64,000 bases of DNA, from contig BQMF02000798.1 in the NCBI GenBank assembly GCA_027922465.2, forward strand, positions 1 through 64,000. Direction: 5' to 3'. The position numbers and the translations under genes were made by a program. Under the pieces are notes generated by a model. That model had not been told where the DNA came from. It was given only the letters and a program-made list of their open reading frames with translations, and made no database searches. Shown here piece after piece: positions 18,344 to 28,689 of this stretch; position 1 is the first letter of the stretch; each line of letters begins with the position of its first letter. Source of the DNA: Turritopsis dohrnii (lineage: Eukaryota; Cnidaria; Hydrozoa; Anthoathecata; Oceaniidae).

Positions 18344-18797
18344 CACATTTTTTTTATAAGAAACTTCGATTTTGGGCTCAGGGCTGGAGTTGCTAAGCAT
18401 TTTTAAGAATCCAGGGCTAAAGTTGCTTGTAAGGTTGCTTAAAAATCTTGAAATGATAGCTTTGTGTGTTTGTATTTTTCATAGATTTTGGTTATACAGT
18501 ATTTTATCAAACATTTGATTCTTCATATTATTATGACTATTTCTATCAAAGAGTAAGAAAAATGCTTACAATGCACAAATTGACTCATTCTACCCATCTA
18601 TCACTGGTAATTTTAGTCTGTCTTGATGGACAACAAACTTAAACTTATGTGGATTTTTTTTTTTTGATTTTGTAGATTAAAAAGAGTTGTTATGAAGATT
18701 TCAGGGCTTAGGGTTGCTAAGCAAGTTGCTTATTTTTTTGGCCATTTTGAGGGCTGAGCCCTTAGCAACTCGGTTGCTTATAAAAAAAAATAATGTG
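18344..18797. mobile_element. 454-bp TA-flanked MITE inserted in the PLE endonuclease
   Basis: Ends CACATTTTTTTTATAAG and its near complement, with TA on both sides. The element holds further inverted sequence (GTTGCTAAGGGCTCAGCCCT near the right end and a diverged match near the left). It splits the left-arm GIY-YIG coding sequence just after the DLFRYKDII motif. Confidence 0.7.
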
Positions 18798-19990
18798 TAT
18801 GATGTCTTTGTAGCGAAACAGATCACCAATACGGCATGTAGTTCTGAAAATTATTTTCAAATCAACTTGTGGATAACATAACGAGAACATAGAAATAATA
18901 TCTTTCTTCAATTTTTCAGAGAGTTTTCCATGAAAGGGTAAGATTAAAAATACTTCCTTCTTCGAAACTGTGCCAATAACTTGTGGCTCTTCACACATTT
19001 CCATTTTAATGATGAAATTCTTCATGATTGTGTTCAACAATGGCTCTGGGTACAAATTTTTCAAGAGGTTGATTTTAATGATATCACAGTCTTGCTCGAA
19101 CAACATCTTATCAGAACAAATGTTCCAAGCTCTATATAACAGGCATTTGACCAATTTCATCTTATATTTCCTGGGTGTAAAACTATTCCAGTTGGTATAC
19201 CGTTCAGTATGTGTTGGCTTGTAATACGTACTCGTCTTGAAATAATTTCCATGCTTCATTACTTTCACGTCCAGGAAAGGGAAAAAACTGTTGTTAGGTG
19301 TTTCCTCCTCTTTCGTGAATTAGATGTTAGGATGAAGTCCATTTAAATATGCAAAGAATGGTTGAATATCAGTGCTATTTTTAAATATTACGAAACTGTC
19401 ATCTACGTAGCGACGCTAAAATATCGGTGAATTACCAGGAAAATGTCTCATGAAAATATTTGCCAACACTGGAGCTAACGGCGAACCCATTGCTACTCCA
19501 TCAATTTGATCATAGATTTTTCCATTGAAAATAAAGTTGGTTTCTTTGGTTGACATTTCCAATAACTTTTTGAACTGTGGTTTTGATAGTCCACACACTG
19601 CATCACAATTTTCAAATACATAACACAAAGCAATTTCAATGGTTTCATCCAATGGAATACAGGTGAAAAGGCTCGATACATCAAAACTACAGATGTGTGA
19701 GGTAGCCAAATTCAAACCTTTTACTTCTTGGACGAATGTGAAAGAATTCTTGATTGTGTAATTATTATCAGCGTATGGAGACAATATATTAGCTAGTTCT
19801 GCAGCTAAACGATAGTTGTAAGAGTTAATTGATGATCAAATGGGTCTTAAGGGATGATTAGCTTTGTGAACCTTGGGTAAACCATATAGTTGAGCTGGTT
19901 GAGAACTACCGGGACGGACTTTTTTGTAAAAAACTTCAGAATTTACACCGTTTTTCTTCAAGGAAAGTAAGTGTCTGATCAGCTTTTCTT
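18798..19990 (-). pseudogene. PLE reverse transcriptase, left arm, with stops
   Basis: One reading frame across about 1.2 kb carries the RT landmarks: QPAQLYGLPKVHK, then DVSSLFTCIP, then GVAMGSPLAPVLANIFM, then RRYVDD (catalytic YVDD) and FPFLDVKV. Three in-frame stops break it (near 19836, 19413 and 19320). After the RT comes the linker DLFRYKDII, where a MITE cuts off the endonuclease. PLEs are retroelements that prime at nicks or telomeric ends. The 5' part is absent, as is usual for PLE copies. Confidence 0.85.
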
Positions 19991-20034
19991 CAGGTTTCAG
20001 GTTTCTTCAGGTTTCATTGTTGGATGTTCATCGA

Positions 20035-20393
20035 GTATTGGTATTGGTATTGGTGAGTATTGGTGATCTGTTTCGCTACAAAGACATCATACCTAAAAGG
20101 TTCAGATCTCACGTGGTGTACGGAGTGCACTGCACAGATTGCGTTTCGGTTTATGTGGGGAAAACTAAACGTCACATGCAAACACGCTTCAACGAACACA
20201 GAGATGTGAGAAAACCAACCGCCGTGACAGAACACTGTCTGCAAAATAATCATGGAGTGCTCCTCGATAATGTGAAGATTTTTGCAACGGGGAAGAGCGA
20301 CAAAAAACTGTTGATCAAAGAATCGCTGACCGTGAAGAAACTTAACCCAAATTTAAATGTTAATGTTGCTTCGTATCCACTGGAGCTTTTCTG
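20035..20393 (+). pseudogene. PLE GIY-YIG endonuclease, right arm (5'-truncated)
   Basis: Starts in the linker (GDLFRYKDIIPKRFRS) and continues through the Cys-containing GIY-YIG nuclease core typical of PLEs: VHCTDCVSVYVGKTKRHMQ, then RFNEHRD, and ends NVNVASYPLELF. CxxC upstream of the YVG is the PLE hallmark. The RT part is missing. It is preceded by a GTATTGGT repeat and joined directly to the oppositely oriented left copy. Confidence 0.8.
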
Positions 20394-20433
20394 AATAGAT
20401 ATCTTTTGTACGCCATTTATATAATTATTTATA

Positions 20434-21236
20434 TAGTGTGTCCCACAGAATTTCGGTCTGAGATTTTAACAGCTCATAACTTTTCACACATATATCAGTT
20501 TTCAGCAATTTTTACACCATTCGATAGGATTTTATTCATAGATTTTAAAAATATACATTTTGTTCTACAATTAAGGATTTTACCATGAAAAAATCCAATT
20601 ATCTTCATAATGGTTAATTAACACATTTTTCAATAACAGCTATCAAAGGTCATTATCAAAAACAATATCAAAGTCAAGTGACTGTAAAACGCAAGAGTCA
20701 TTAAAAACAAAACTTTAAACTGTCTCAACATGTCCCCCGTTTCTCTTGACACAGCGATTTTCTGTTGCTGTCATAAAGAGTAGCGAATAAAATTTTGATT
20801 TTGTCTAAGATTCAACAATTTTTCTTCTTAACACTGATAGACTCTGAATCTCAGTGGAGAAACGTTTTTGTAGCAACTAAAGATTGCTCATATGATGTCA
20901 AAAACTTTTGTAGAAGCCCCCGTCTCAAAATTTTTAACTTTGTGATGAGATTATAATTTTAGTGTGTTCAATAACACCATGACATGTTCTTAATAAACAA
21001 AAGAATAATCGCACGTGAAAACTTACTTTTATTAACCATTAAGGAGTTAATGACCGTGACAGTTTAAAGAAATCATATTTACTAGAAAGGTTTTGGACTA
21101 AATTATTTAAGATATAGGTTTTTAAAATCCTTGAAAAAAATGCCATCGAATGATGTAAAAATCTCTAAAATCTGATATATGTGTGAAAAGTTATAGCTTG
21201 TTAAAATCTCAGACCGAAATTCTCTGGGACACACTG
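20434..21236. mobile_element. Non-autonomous mariner-type element (copy 1)
   Basis: Terminal repeats (C)AGTGTGTCCCASAGAATTTCGG flanked by TA. The interior matches the element at 60562-61360 in inverse orientation (ATAATCGCACGTGAAAACTTAC and its complement). No transposase is encoded. It interrupts the 3' part of the right PLE arm; the other arm has the empty site. Confidence 0.85.
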
Positions 21237-21404
21237 TATAATCTTGTTGATATATACGTGAAAATTCATTGTTAGTGAACATGGTGTAAGACAAACACTG
21301 AAACGTTTAACATGAATAAAACATTGTTTTTTATTCTGACTTTTCTGATCAAATTGATATGGCCCACTGGAAAATTTTTTATAACATTCAAAAATACAAC
21401 GTTG

Positions 21405-22035
21405 CCGAATTGCCAAATTATGTTCAAATCTAATAAAATGACTGGCAAATTCAAAATCAGCAACTTCTAACTGTGCGTTGTAGAAATTTTTATGAATATT
21501 GCAGAACTTTCTAAGTTTGATCCAAATTTGGCCCGAATTCCCCATTTCTGGTCAAATCCGACAAAATGACTGACAAATTCGTAATCACCTTTCAAATGTG
21601 ATCGGCGCAAAATTTTTTGAAATTTGAAGAACTTTCTAAATTTGGTCCAAATTTAACCTAAATTGCCCAATTTTAGTAAAATCTGGCAAAATCATTGTCA
21701 AATTCGAAATCAGCACCTTTCAAGTGTGATCCGTGCAAAATTTCATGAAAATTGAAGAACTTTCGAAATTTGGTCCAAATTTGGCTTAAATTTGCCAATT
21801 TTAGTCAAACCTGGCAATATCATTGTCAAATTTGAATCAGCACCTTTCAATTGTGATCCGTGTAAAATTTCATGAAAATTGAAGAACTTTCGAAATTTGG
21901 TCCAAATTTGGCCTAAATTGCCCAATAATAGTCAAACCTGGCAAAATCATTGTCAAATTCGAAATCAGCACCTCTTAATTGTGCTCTGTGCAAATTTTCA
22001 TGAAAATTGGTGAACTGGAAGTCCTAATTTGACGA
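21405..22035. repeat. Satellite, about 126-bp unit, five copies
   Basis: Units share AATCAGCACCTTTCAA(T/G)TGTGATCCGTGCAAAATTTCATG, then GAAGAACTTTCGAAATTTGGTCCAAATTTGG, then CCAATTTTAGTCAAACCTGGCAAAATCATTGTC. Central copies are closest to each other and the outer ones are more diverged. No protein is encoded. Confidence 0.85.
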
Positions 22036-22454
22036 AATTTGCGAATTCGGCAACGATGTCATGTAAACGCTGCACGTAAACCTCATAACTTGGAGTAGTA
22101 GTAGGAGGAGGAGGAGGAGAAACCACGGGTATTTTAAATATTTTACTCCACCACGGGTGTCTTAAAGTCAAATATTATATTTAATTAAAATTTCCTCATT
22201 GAAAAATTACATGAAGCAAACAAAGAAAGTGCCTGTTTAAATCTGTTTGTTAAATGTACAATTACTTTAGGTTTAATTTGGTTAAATATTAAAAACATTG
22301 TCTTTACGACTTGGATCTAATTTAATTACTAAAAGTTCAATAATGACAGAGATGTAATGAAAGTTTCTGGGCAAACTATTTTTTCAATAATTTTCATTGA
22401 TTTTTATTTATTCAGGAGCCTCACCATGCAAATATTTTCCAGACTTGATTTCTT
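22036..22454. other. Spacer upstream of secreted-peptide gene
   Basis: Contains a short GTA/GGA microsatellite (22094-22121). No other feature is seen before the TATA box. Confidence 0.5.
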
Positions 22455-22462
22455 TATAAAAG
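22455..22462 (+). promoter_or_regulatory. TATA box of secreted-peptide gene
   Basis: TATAAAAG lies about 30 bases upstream of a plausible cap site near 22485, in front of the first, almost entirely untranslated exon. Confidence 0.6.
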
Positions 22463-22543
22463 CAGAGGAGTTCTCAAGCTACACTCATTTAGCTCGACAG
22501 TGTCTTCAAAACGTACAAATCGTGTAACAGAAAGCAAGGGAAA

Positions 22544-23539
22544 AGTAAGTTCATTATTCTTTATTTTTTGCTCTGAGAACCAATGAATTTTTTAACATTT
22601 TGGTTTGCATTTGCATTTGCGTTTGTATTTCAATATACATTTTTTCTTTTTCAGTGAAATCTCTTTTCGTCATTATTGGAGTTGTGCTTCTTGCACAAGC
22701 CTGGACCATTCCTGTGGAAAAGGAAATGTCATGTGATGAAGTTTTCTCAGCTAAGGTATGTTCGTATAGTATCAAATTTTCCACCGATTTGAAAAAAAAA
22801 CCTTCAGGGATACTGCATACATTTTCCGATTTTATTTCAAATTCATATTGAGAAAGGTGCGTTTCGTTTTCATATGAGGACGATTATACGAAGAATTCCC
22901 GGATATCACAATTGATTGATTTTTCTTAAGCCTTATTATAGATGTAATCATGAATTTTTATGCTGAACACTAATTTTTAAGTGGCTAAAATTTCATAAAA
23001 ATTCAAGCGCAAAATTCGTCGGGAAATTGATATATACAAAGTATACGTAATGGTTTGTTTGTAATGGTTTGCGTCACTTTTAGGTTTGCGAGGATTTCGA
23101 TGCGATTGATGAACGTGTAATGAACGATTTGGACGAAGAGGTACGTGAACGAAGACAACTTCCACCTGGTCCAGATGTGGGTCCACCAGGTGGTCCAGAT
23201 GTGGGACCACCAGGTGGTGGTGATCCCCAAAAAGAATTACTTGAAAAATGTAAGTAAATAGCATTATCAAGTCCTATTATGTTTTAACTGGTGGCGGTAA
23301 AAACTAATCATCATTATTTCTCTGAAATTTGTGATTTCTTTATGACTATTTTATATTTTTATTTTATAGTGTTGTTGGAAAAGTTAAAGTTCTTATCACA
23401 AATTGGCTTTTTGAGAGGCGTCCCTTTAGTTGGGGAATTCATTCACAACCTCGTTCAAAATGACCCAGAGGGTGTTTCTAAAGCTCTCAGTGGTGGCATC
23501 TTTGCGATATTGGGACTTGTTATGAAAAATATTGGTTGA
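22544..23539 (+). CDS. Small secreted precursor, four exons, 145 aa
   Basis: Exons: first exon ending 22544 (donor GTAAGT), 22655-22755, 23084-23249 and 23370-23539, all with GT..AG borders and matching phases. The start codon is split: its A ends exon 1 and TG begins exon 2. The product has a signal peptide (SLFVIIGVVLLAQAW), two Cys (SCDEVF and VCEDF), an acidic segment (NDLDEEV), a furin-like RERR, two GPDVGPPG repeats, and a 56-residue Cys-free tail with alternating hydrophobic and polar residues ending in a Gly-rich hydrophobic helix. Signal peptide, acidic pro-part, dibasic site and amphipathic tail suggest a host-defence or other bioactive peptide; this is inference and I do not recognise the family. 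An ATTAAA polyadenylation signal lies at about 23588. Confidence 0.7.
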
Positions 23540-23713
23540 TAATGATCGTTATTGTACATCTTGAAAGTGAAGAAATTGTAAAATTTCATTAAACTTTGTT
23601 TATTTCCTTCATCATCGCAAGAGTTAGAAAATCTTCTTTGGTTTGATTGAATGAAAAGTAGTACTGGTCATTTCAAAACAACCATTGCTATTATTACACA
23701 TACTTTTACAAGC

Positions 23714-23800
23714 ATGCCGTTCCTTGGGAAATTCATTCACAATCTCATTGAAAATGATACAGGGAAGTTTCTGAAGCTCTTAGTGATGGAACTTTTTATT
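23714..23800 (+). pseudogene. Decayed duplicate of the last exon of the secreted precursor
   Basis: The sequence reads with clear similarity to the exon-4 segment LVGEFIHNLVQND (here FLGKFIHNLIEND), and the DNA matches over about 90 bases with small gaps. No matching signal-peptide exon, TATA box or splice acceptor is evident nearby. It points to a past tandem duplication of this gene. Confidence 0.7.
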
Positions 23801-25372
23801 CGATGTTTTTTTTAAAAAAAACAATTTTTTTTTGTTTTTTTTTTTTAATCGATATATTTCCTGCATCCATCAATATGGTTCTTCTTACAGAGAAAGCGTA
23901 TAGGATAAAATATATATGCATGGTGTTACGTATAATGTATAAAAACGTATAATAATAAATATTACGGACATAACTTATACTAATTTAGATTAAATTAAGA
24001 AATAGGCTAACAAGGTAGAAGGGTTGAGTGGGTGTCGAAATGTTTAGGACGATAATTAGTGAATGAAGTAAGGTAATTCGGATTTTATCTTTTTCTCTTT
24101 TTACAAAATTTTGCATAAAAAAGTAAAGGGGAATTATGATACACGCTTTTTTTTTTATAAGAATGGTGTTATTTCGTTTCATGATGAATATTCTTAACTT
24201 TTTATTCAAAGTCATCATATTCTTAAGAAATTCTTAAGGCCGTACCTAACTTACATCGACACTTACAAAAAATATACCTACAGCAATGGAGAGTGACGTG
24301 AGAAAATGTTTACATTGATAATTACAAAAAAAAGCACCTGCATATAAAGTCTGTTCAAAAAATATGTGGACTAATTTCAGTTACCATGTGGAAACCAGAT
24401 TTAGCAAATTACATCAATTCCCTTGAGCCTGGTTTTTATATAAAAGCTGAAATCAGTCCACATATTTTTTGAACAGACTTTAGAACAAAATAAATTCTGA
24501 CAAAATATTAAACGACTATCCTGGGAAGTACATTCGACCAGATTTTTTCAAGTTATTTACGTGTCTCAATCCTGTGTATTTAAAATAATTTTACATAATT
24601 GGTTCTCTGAACGTCTTTTTGCATATATGATATCACGTTTTAACTTGCAGTTTTTGTTATGTACTTTTTGAAGTAACAAAACTGGCTGTTCGCCACATAA
24701 AAAGGGTTTCCTTTGGCTGTGTACACCATGATCATGTTTTTTTCAGTTGTTAGGCTACATTCAGGATGAAAATAAAATTAAAACCTTCAGCCTGGCTTTT
24801 AATAATGAACTTTCAACTTTGCACTGAAATCACAGATTCAATGCTCTGCTGTTTCAAGCATTTAATTACCATTCATCGTAACAACATTCACATTGTTATC
24901 AACAAAAACAAAACGACGTGTCTACGTGCAACCGGTCAGGAATTTTGAAAAACTAGATGCACGGCAGTACCAACTCCGATTCCGTTCAACAAAGTTGAAA
25001 CATTAGACAATATCCATAACTCCGATTTCATTTTGTGCCGGGCAGAAAATGAAATTAGATACCCGGTAATGTCCATTATTACGATTTCATGTTTTGTGCC
25101 AGGCAAATAATGATTAAAAACACTCTAAAAAAATATAATCAAAATATTTCAACACTTACTATTTTTAAAAAATTCTCAATTAATAGTCCTTTACAATGGC
25201 TCTGAAGGCTCACGTTATTTTTTTTATTTTTTTACAATAACTTTTTGATTAAAAAAAAAAAAGTTTGTTTCAAAAAACACGTTTTTGCATGTGCGCACGT
25301 GCGCAGCTTAGTTAAAATGGTAGCAGTTTTCATTTGGAAACAAGGAAAACATGGATAACGTTATCGAGAAAA
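23801..25372. other. Gene-poor AT-rich stretch with one MITE
   Basis: Apart from the MITE at 24347-24480 and long A/T runs, I see two short near-repeats of a sequence containing TTTCATTTTGTGCCGGGCA near 25030 and 25090. No gene is supported. Confidence 0.5.
24347..24480. mobile_element. 134-bp TA-flanked MITE
   Basis: Long terminal repeats AAGTCTGTTCAAAAAATATGTGGACTRATTTCAG on both ends with TA at 24345-24346 and 24481-24482. It is nearly a perfect foldback. Mariner-type by its target site. Confidence 0.85.
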
Positions 25373-26211
25373 ATGGTTCCTAAAAAGAAAAAAACAGAGC
25401 AGAGACTTGGAAATCTTTTATCAAGAATAAGGGAGAATTACAAAAAGAAGTCCGATTCTAAACCTATGAAAACGTTACAAGTGAAGTACCAAAGATATTT
25501 TCAGGAGGAAAACACTTTTAAAACAGTGAAAGCAAAAGAGGGTGGCGGTGTTCGATTGGTCGAAGTTGAGCATCTCCAACCAGTAATATTTAGCGAAATC
25601 ATGTGGAAAGCTGTTGATCTGTTTTTTGATGAAAATGTTTGCAATTTTTACTTGGAAGATAGAAAAAACTGTATGTTTGAGTTAGTTTCATTGTCAGCTG
25701 AAAAGTTAAATAATGAATACCTGTGGGATTATCTTAACAGAAAAGGTCTTTGCTTATCAAGAACAGTTTTTGTACTACGATCAACATTATCTGATACATC
25801 TGACGATTTTTTGCCACCATTTCCGAGTCTTTTGAACAATGAAGAAGTTGATTTGTCAAGTTGTTCTTCTAGTAATGGCAGGAAGCGTAAAATATGCCAA
25901 ACATGCTTCTATTCATATGAAGGTGAAGAGTGCATAATATGTGAACAAAACTCTTACTTTGTGGAAAGTTTATTGGCTGACAGTTCAGTGAGTAATGATG
26001 TAATTAATGATGTAGTGGATAAGCCCTCCAGTACCGTCAGAATTGGATGTGAATCCAGTGGAACTTCGCCCTCCAGAGACCATCACCTGCAGAGCTAAGG
26101 CAAATTCAAATAAACAATTTTCCCATTAATAATGAATTTGTTTTGAAAGAAATCACTATTCACAAATTGAAAATCAAGGAAGATCTCATCAAGGAATTCC
26201 AAAGAAATGAT
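25373..26211 (+). pseudogene. G2E3/HECT-like gene, 5' part, frameshifted
   Basis: The first ATG in frame is at 25373; the frame is also open upstream. It has a basic start (PKKKKTEQRLGNLLSRIREN), a domain with GGGVRLVEVE and LSRTVFVLRS, an acidic Ser-rich linker, and a Cys pair module CQTCFYSYEGEECIIC (C-x2-C-x8-C-x2-C) near residue 180-195. The frame ends at 26098, but a different frame continues the expected sequence (INNFPINNEFVLKEITIHKL, then IKEDLIKEFQRND) to a good donor GTAAGT at 26212, so a frameshift lies around 26000-26080. Such proteins are common in cnidarians with a C-terminal HECT-type domain. That domain is present but inverted (26292-26627). Confidence 0.6.
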
Positions 26212-26291
26212 GTAAGTGTACATTAGTTTCGTATAGTGTCAAGAAATTATATCAGAGGGGTCGGTTGCATCCATTGCTTGCTTATCAAAAC

Positions 26292-26627
26292 CTATTCATC
26301 TGCAGCAAGATATTTAAGAAAGCCATCAATCAGTTCATTATCGTCAGTTTCACCAAAGAGACAATACTTTATGAAACATTTACTTAAAATTGTTGGAAAA
26401 TAGCCAGTATCTAAAAAGCCTTTAACAAGTATTTTTCCAATTTCCTTCCACTCAGAAACATAAAGATCATGTCGAACCATAGGAACTCTTTGATCAGAAC
26501 CAATAAGGTAACTTTCAGCTACTTCTTTCCAAAACAAAGAATAAACATCGCGGTTCACACCAGATCCAACTTCCATCTCCTGAGCACCATATGCATCGAT
26601 AATTTCAAATGATAACTTATCACTCAT
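26292..26627 (-). pseudogene. HECT-like domain fragment, inverted relative to its gene
   Basis: A 111-residue frame matching the N-lobe start of the HECT-like module in the same family: FEIIDAYGAQEMEVGSGVNRDVYSLFWKEV, a VPMVRHD motif, then WKEIGKILVKGF and YFPTILSKCFIKYCLFG. It lacks the C-lobe and active-site Cys. It lies 80 bases past the donor of the plus-strand half but on the opposite strand, so the two parts cannot be spliced into one mRNA. Confidence 0.6.
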
Positions 26628-27400
26628 AGAAATTTAAAAAATTTCTAGCAAAATCACATAATTTAATCACATATCTGACACAGAGAGGGAAAGTATATTT
26701 CGAAGATTATACAAAAAATCTTTTTCATTTCATTTGTATATTGAATATTGAAGGCATCCCAAAGTACAACCAACAAGATGCCCTTGCAGGCATAAGGATT
26801 TCTGAAACCTAAAGTTTGATATATAGAAGTTTGTTTTATGTTATATTGAGGCTACTACTTCGTGTATCACTACCTCAGAAGTATCCAGGGTACTGCGAAG
26901 GTGCTAGATTTCATAGGCAGTTGCTACGTTTTTTAAATAGTTATACACTAAGTCTATTCTCGAGCAACTTAGTAATACTGGTGTGATGGTGAAAGAGAAT
27001 ACAACTACCGTTTACAATATGGATTTCTTTACGAACAGAAAAGAAAAACAGTGTGTAAATTTGAAAAACAACAACGACAAGAAACCGACAAGTCTTGTAA
27101 TAATTCCACTGTTCGGTTATGTTAGATCTTGAAAAACAACAACAAACACCTAAAAAGAAAGACAACAAAAACAAACAAACACGAAAGTTGAAAACAATCG
27201 AAGTTTCATGCGAGCTACAACTGTGTTGACTGTTAACAAAATTTTGACTTCATGCAATTTGCAATAAAAACAGAAAAATGAAAAGAAAAACAAAAGAACA
27301 CAACAAGTCTTGTGAAAATTCGCTGCTCTGTTGGCATGGAAAGTTTCCAAAAGAAACAAAAAGCTAATAGAAAGAAGGATGGCTGTTAAAGAAGGAGACC
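26628..27400. other. Intergenic spacer, no gene seen
   Basis: AT-rich, with the 3' flank of the OB-fold gene at its right end. I find no coding sequence or repeat I can support. Confidence 0.5.
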
Positions 27401-28434
27401 TTAGAACTTGAAGCCATAGCAGATTTTGTTTAAAGTACACAAAATCTTTGTTGTATCGTCATTCAAAATTTTTGTAACAACCTCATCTTCGTTAATTGGA
27501 ACATCCATCGATTTTGAGGTGAAGTACGATTGAACCTGGTGGCGATTAACGGTTATTTCAGTGTACTCATTACTAACCAAAAACAATAACTTCAATGCGT
27601 AATGGTAAGGAAATCTTTCCTTTTTCCCCATAGTTTTACACGAACGGCATTTAACTAATGATGTCGATTGTACGTCGGTGTTTGCTTCAAATATTTGTGA
27701 AAATTTGATGCACTTAAAAAACTCCGCAATCATCGATTCTGGTGTGAAACAGAATTCTACGGAATTATTTGTTGTTAATGTCAACTTTGATGGATTTATA
27801 ACTTCGCCTTCGAGTAACACAATATTACAATATTGAGACGCACTTAGATATAACTTCCTAGGAGGAAATTCTTTCACCATAACATGGTGCATCATATAAG
27901 TACCGTCGGACTTTACTTGAGAAATCTGGTCTTCCCATAGCGTGATTTTAATATCTCCTGAATCATCATTGGCGAATACATCTTTCTTCAAAACTGGATT
28001 TTCATGATATTTTGTTGCAATTGTAACTGTGGGACAGTCATGAACTCGAATATGACATTTTAATGACACTATATCTCGATCCTTTTTGGTGGATAAAACA
28101 TCTTGGATTGTCAATAACGTATTTTCCAAATCTGTATTTTGAAGACTTGCGGGATCATAATCAAAATCCACAGTTACCGGTTCAATGCAGCTGGCCTTGT
28201 TAAATTCGATCTCCAACTGCTTTTTGAATTTGTTCATTTTTTTCATTGCATTATCAATCTTCAAAGGAGATTTGCTCTTTTCTGCTAATTTAAACACATC
28301 GTGAGTTTCTGGTTTGAATGATACTAGATCATAAACCTTATCTTTATCTTGAACCGATAATCTAAAATATTCACACTTTCCACTTCGAGCTTTCTTTACA
28401 GGTGTTAGGTTATGGATATATCCAGTTACAGTGC
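27401..28434 (-). CDS. OB-fold (replication protein A-like) protein, main exon
   Basis: The frame from a splice acceptor at 28435-28436 to the stop at 27401 encodes about 344 residues. It has an N-terminal OB-type unit (TVTGYIHNLTPVKKARSGKCEYFRLSV), a middle OB unit (GDIKITLWEDQI, YMMHHVMVKEFPPRKLYLSAS) and a later Cys pair (VKCRSCKTMG). The GDIKITLWEDQI pattern is typical of RPA1-like ssDNA-binding folds. It could be a host gene or a domesticated or Helitron-type RPA; no helicase is nearby. A 30-base upstream exon fits in phase. Confidence 0.6.
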
Positions 28435-28523
28435 CTGAAATATAATCAAAATATGAAGATTTAATTAACACGGCATTTTCATCATAAATCACTGGTTTAA
28501 ATAAATCAATGACACGCACTTAC

Positions 28524-28553
28524 ATTTGCCATTCTTTTCTTCATCATCGATCG
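28524..28553 (-). CDS. Small upstream exon of the OB-fold gene
   Basis: Bordered by a CAG acceptor and a GTAAGT donor. Read in the phase required by the main exon it encodes an acidic AIDDEEKNGK stretch. A further upstream exon ending 28630 with a GTGAGT donor would fit in phase (DEKKVGKKKVEA), but its own start is unclear because an in-frame stop lies before it. Confidence 0.4.
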
Positions 28554-28689
28554 CTGAGTAGAAAAGCAACGAAGAGTAAATCCAAAATAGCGATAGAAAC
28601 AAACCAAGTTTAGAAAGTAACAAACTCACCAGCTTCAACTTTTTTCTTTCCAACTTTCTTTTCATCATTTGCCCGAGTCCATTATATTA

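Larger units (their letters stand above)
16825..21360. mobile_element. Decayed palindromic Penelope-like element (PLE)
   Basis: Two 5'-truncated PLE copies lie head to head. The left copy reads on the minus strand from about 20000 to 16825, the right copy on the plus strand from about 20030 to 21360. The matching 3' segments (GGCGTACAAAAGATATCTATTCAG at 16927 and its complement near 20391; AGTCAGAATAAAAAACAATG at 16833 and its complement near 21330) define the arms. The left arm is interrupted by two DNA elements and has lost part of its endonuclease; the right arm is interrupted by a mariner-like element. Confidence 0.75.
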
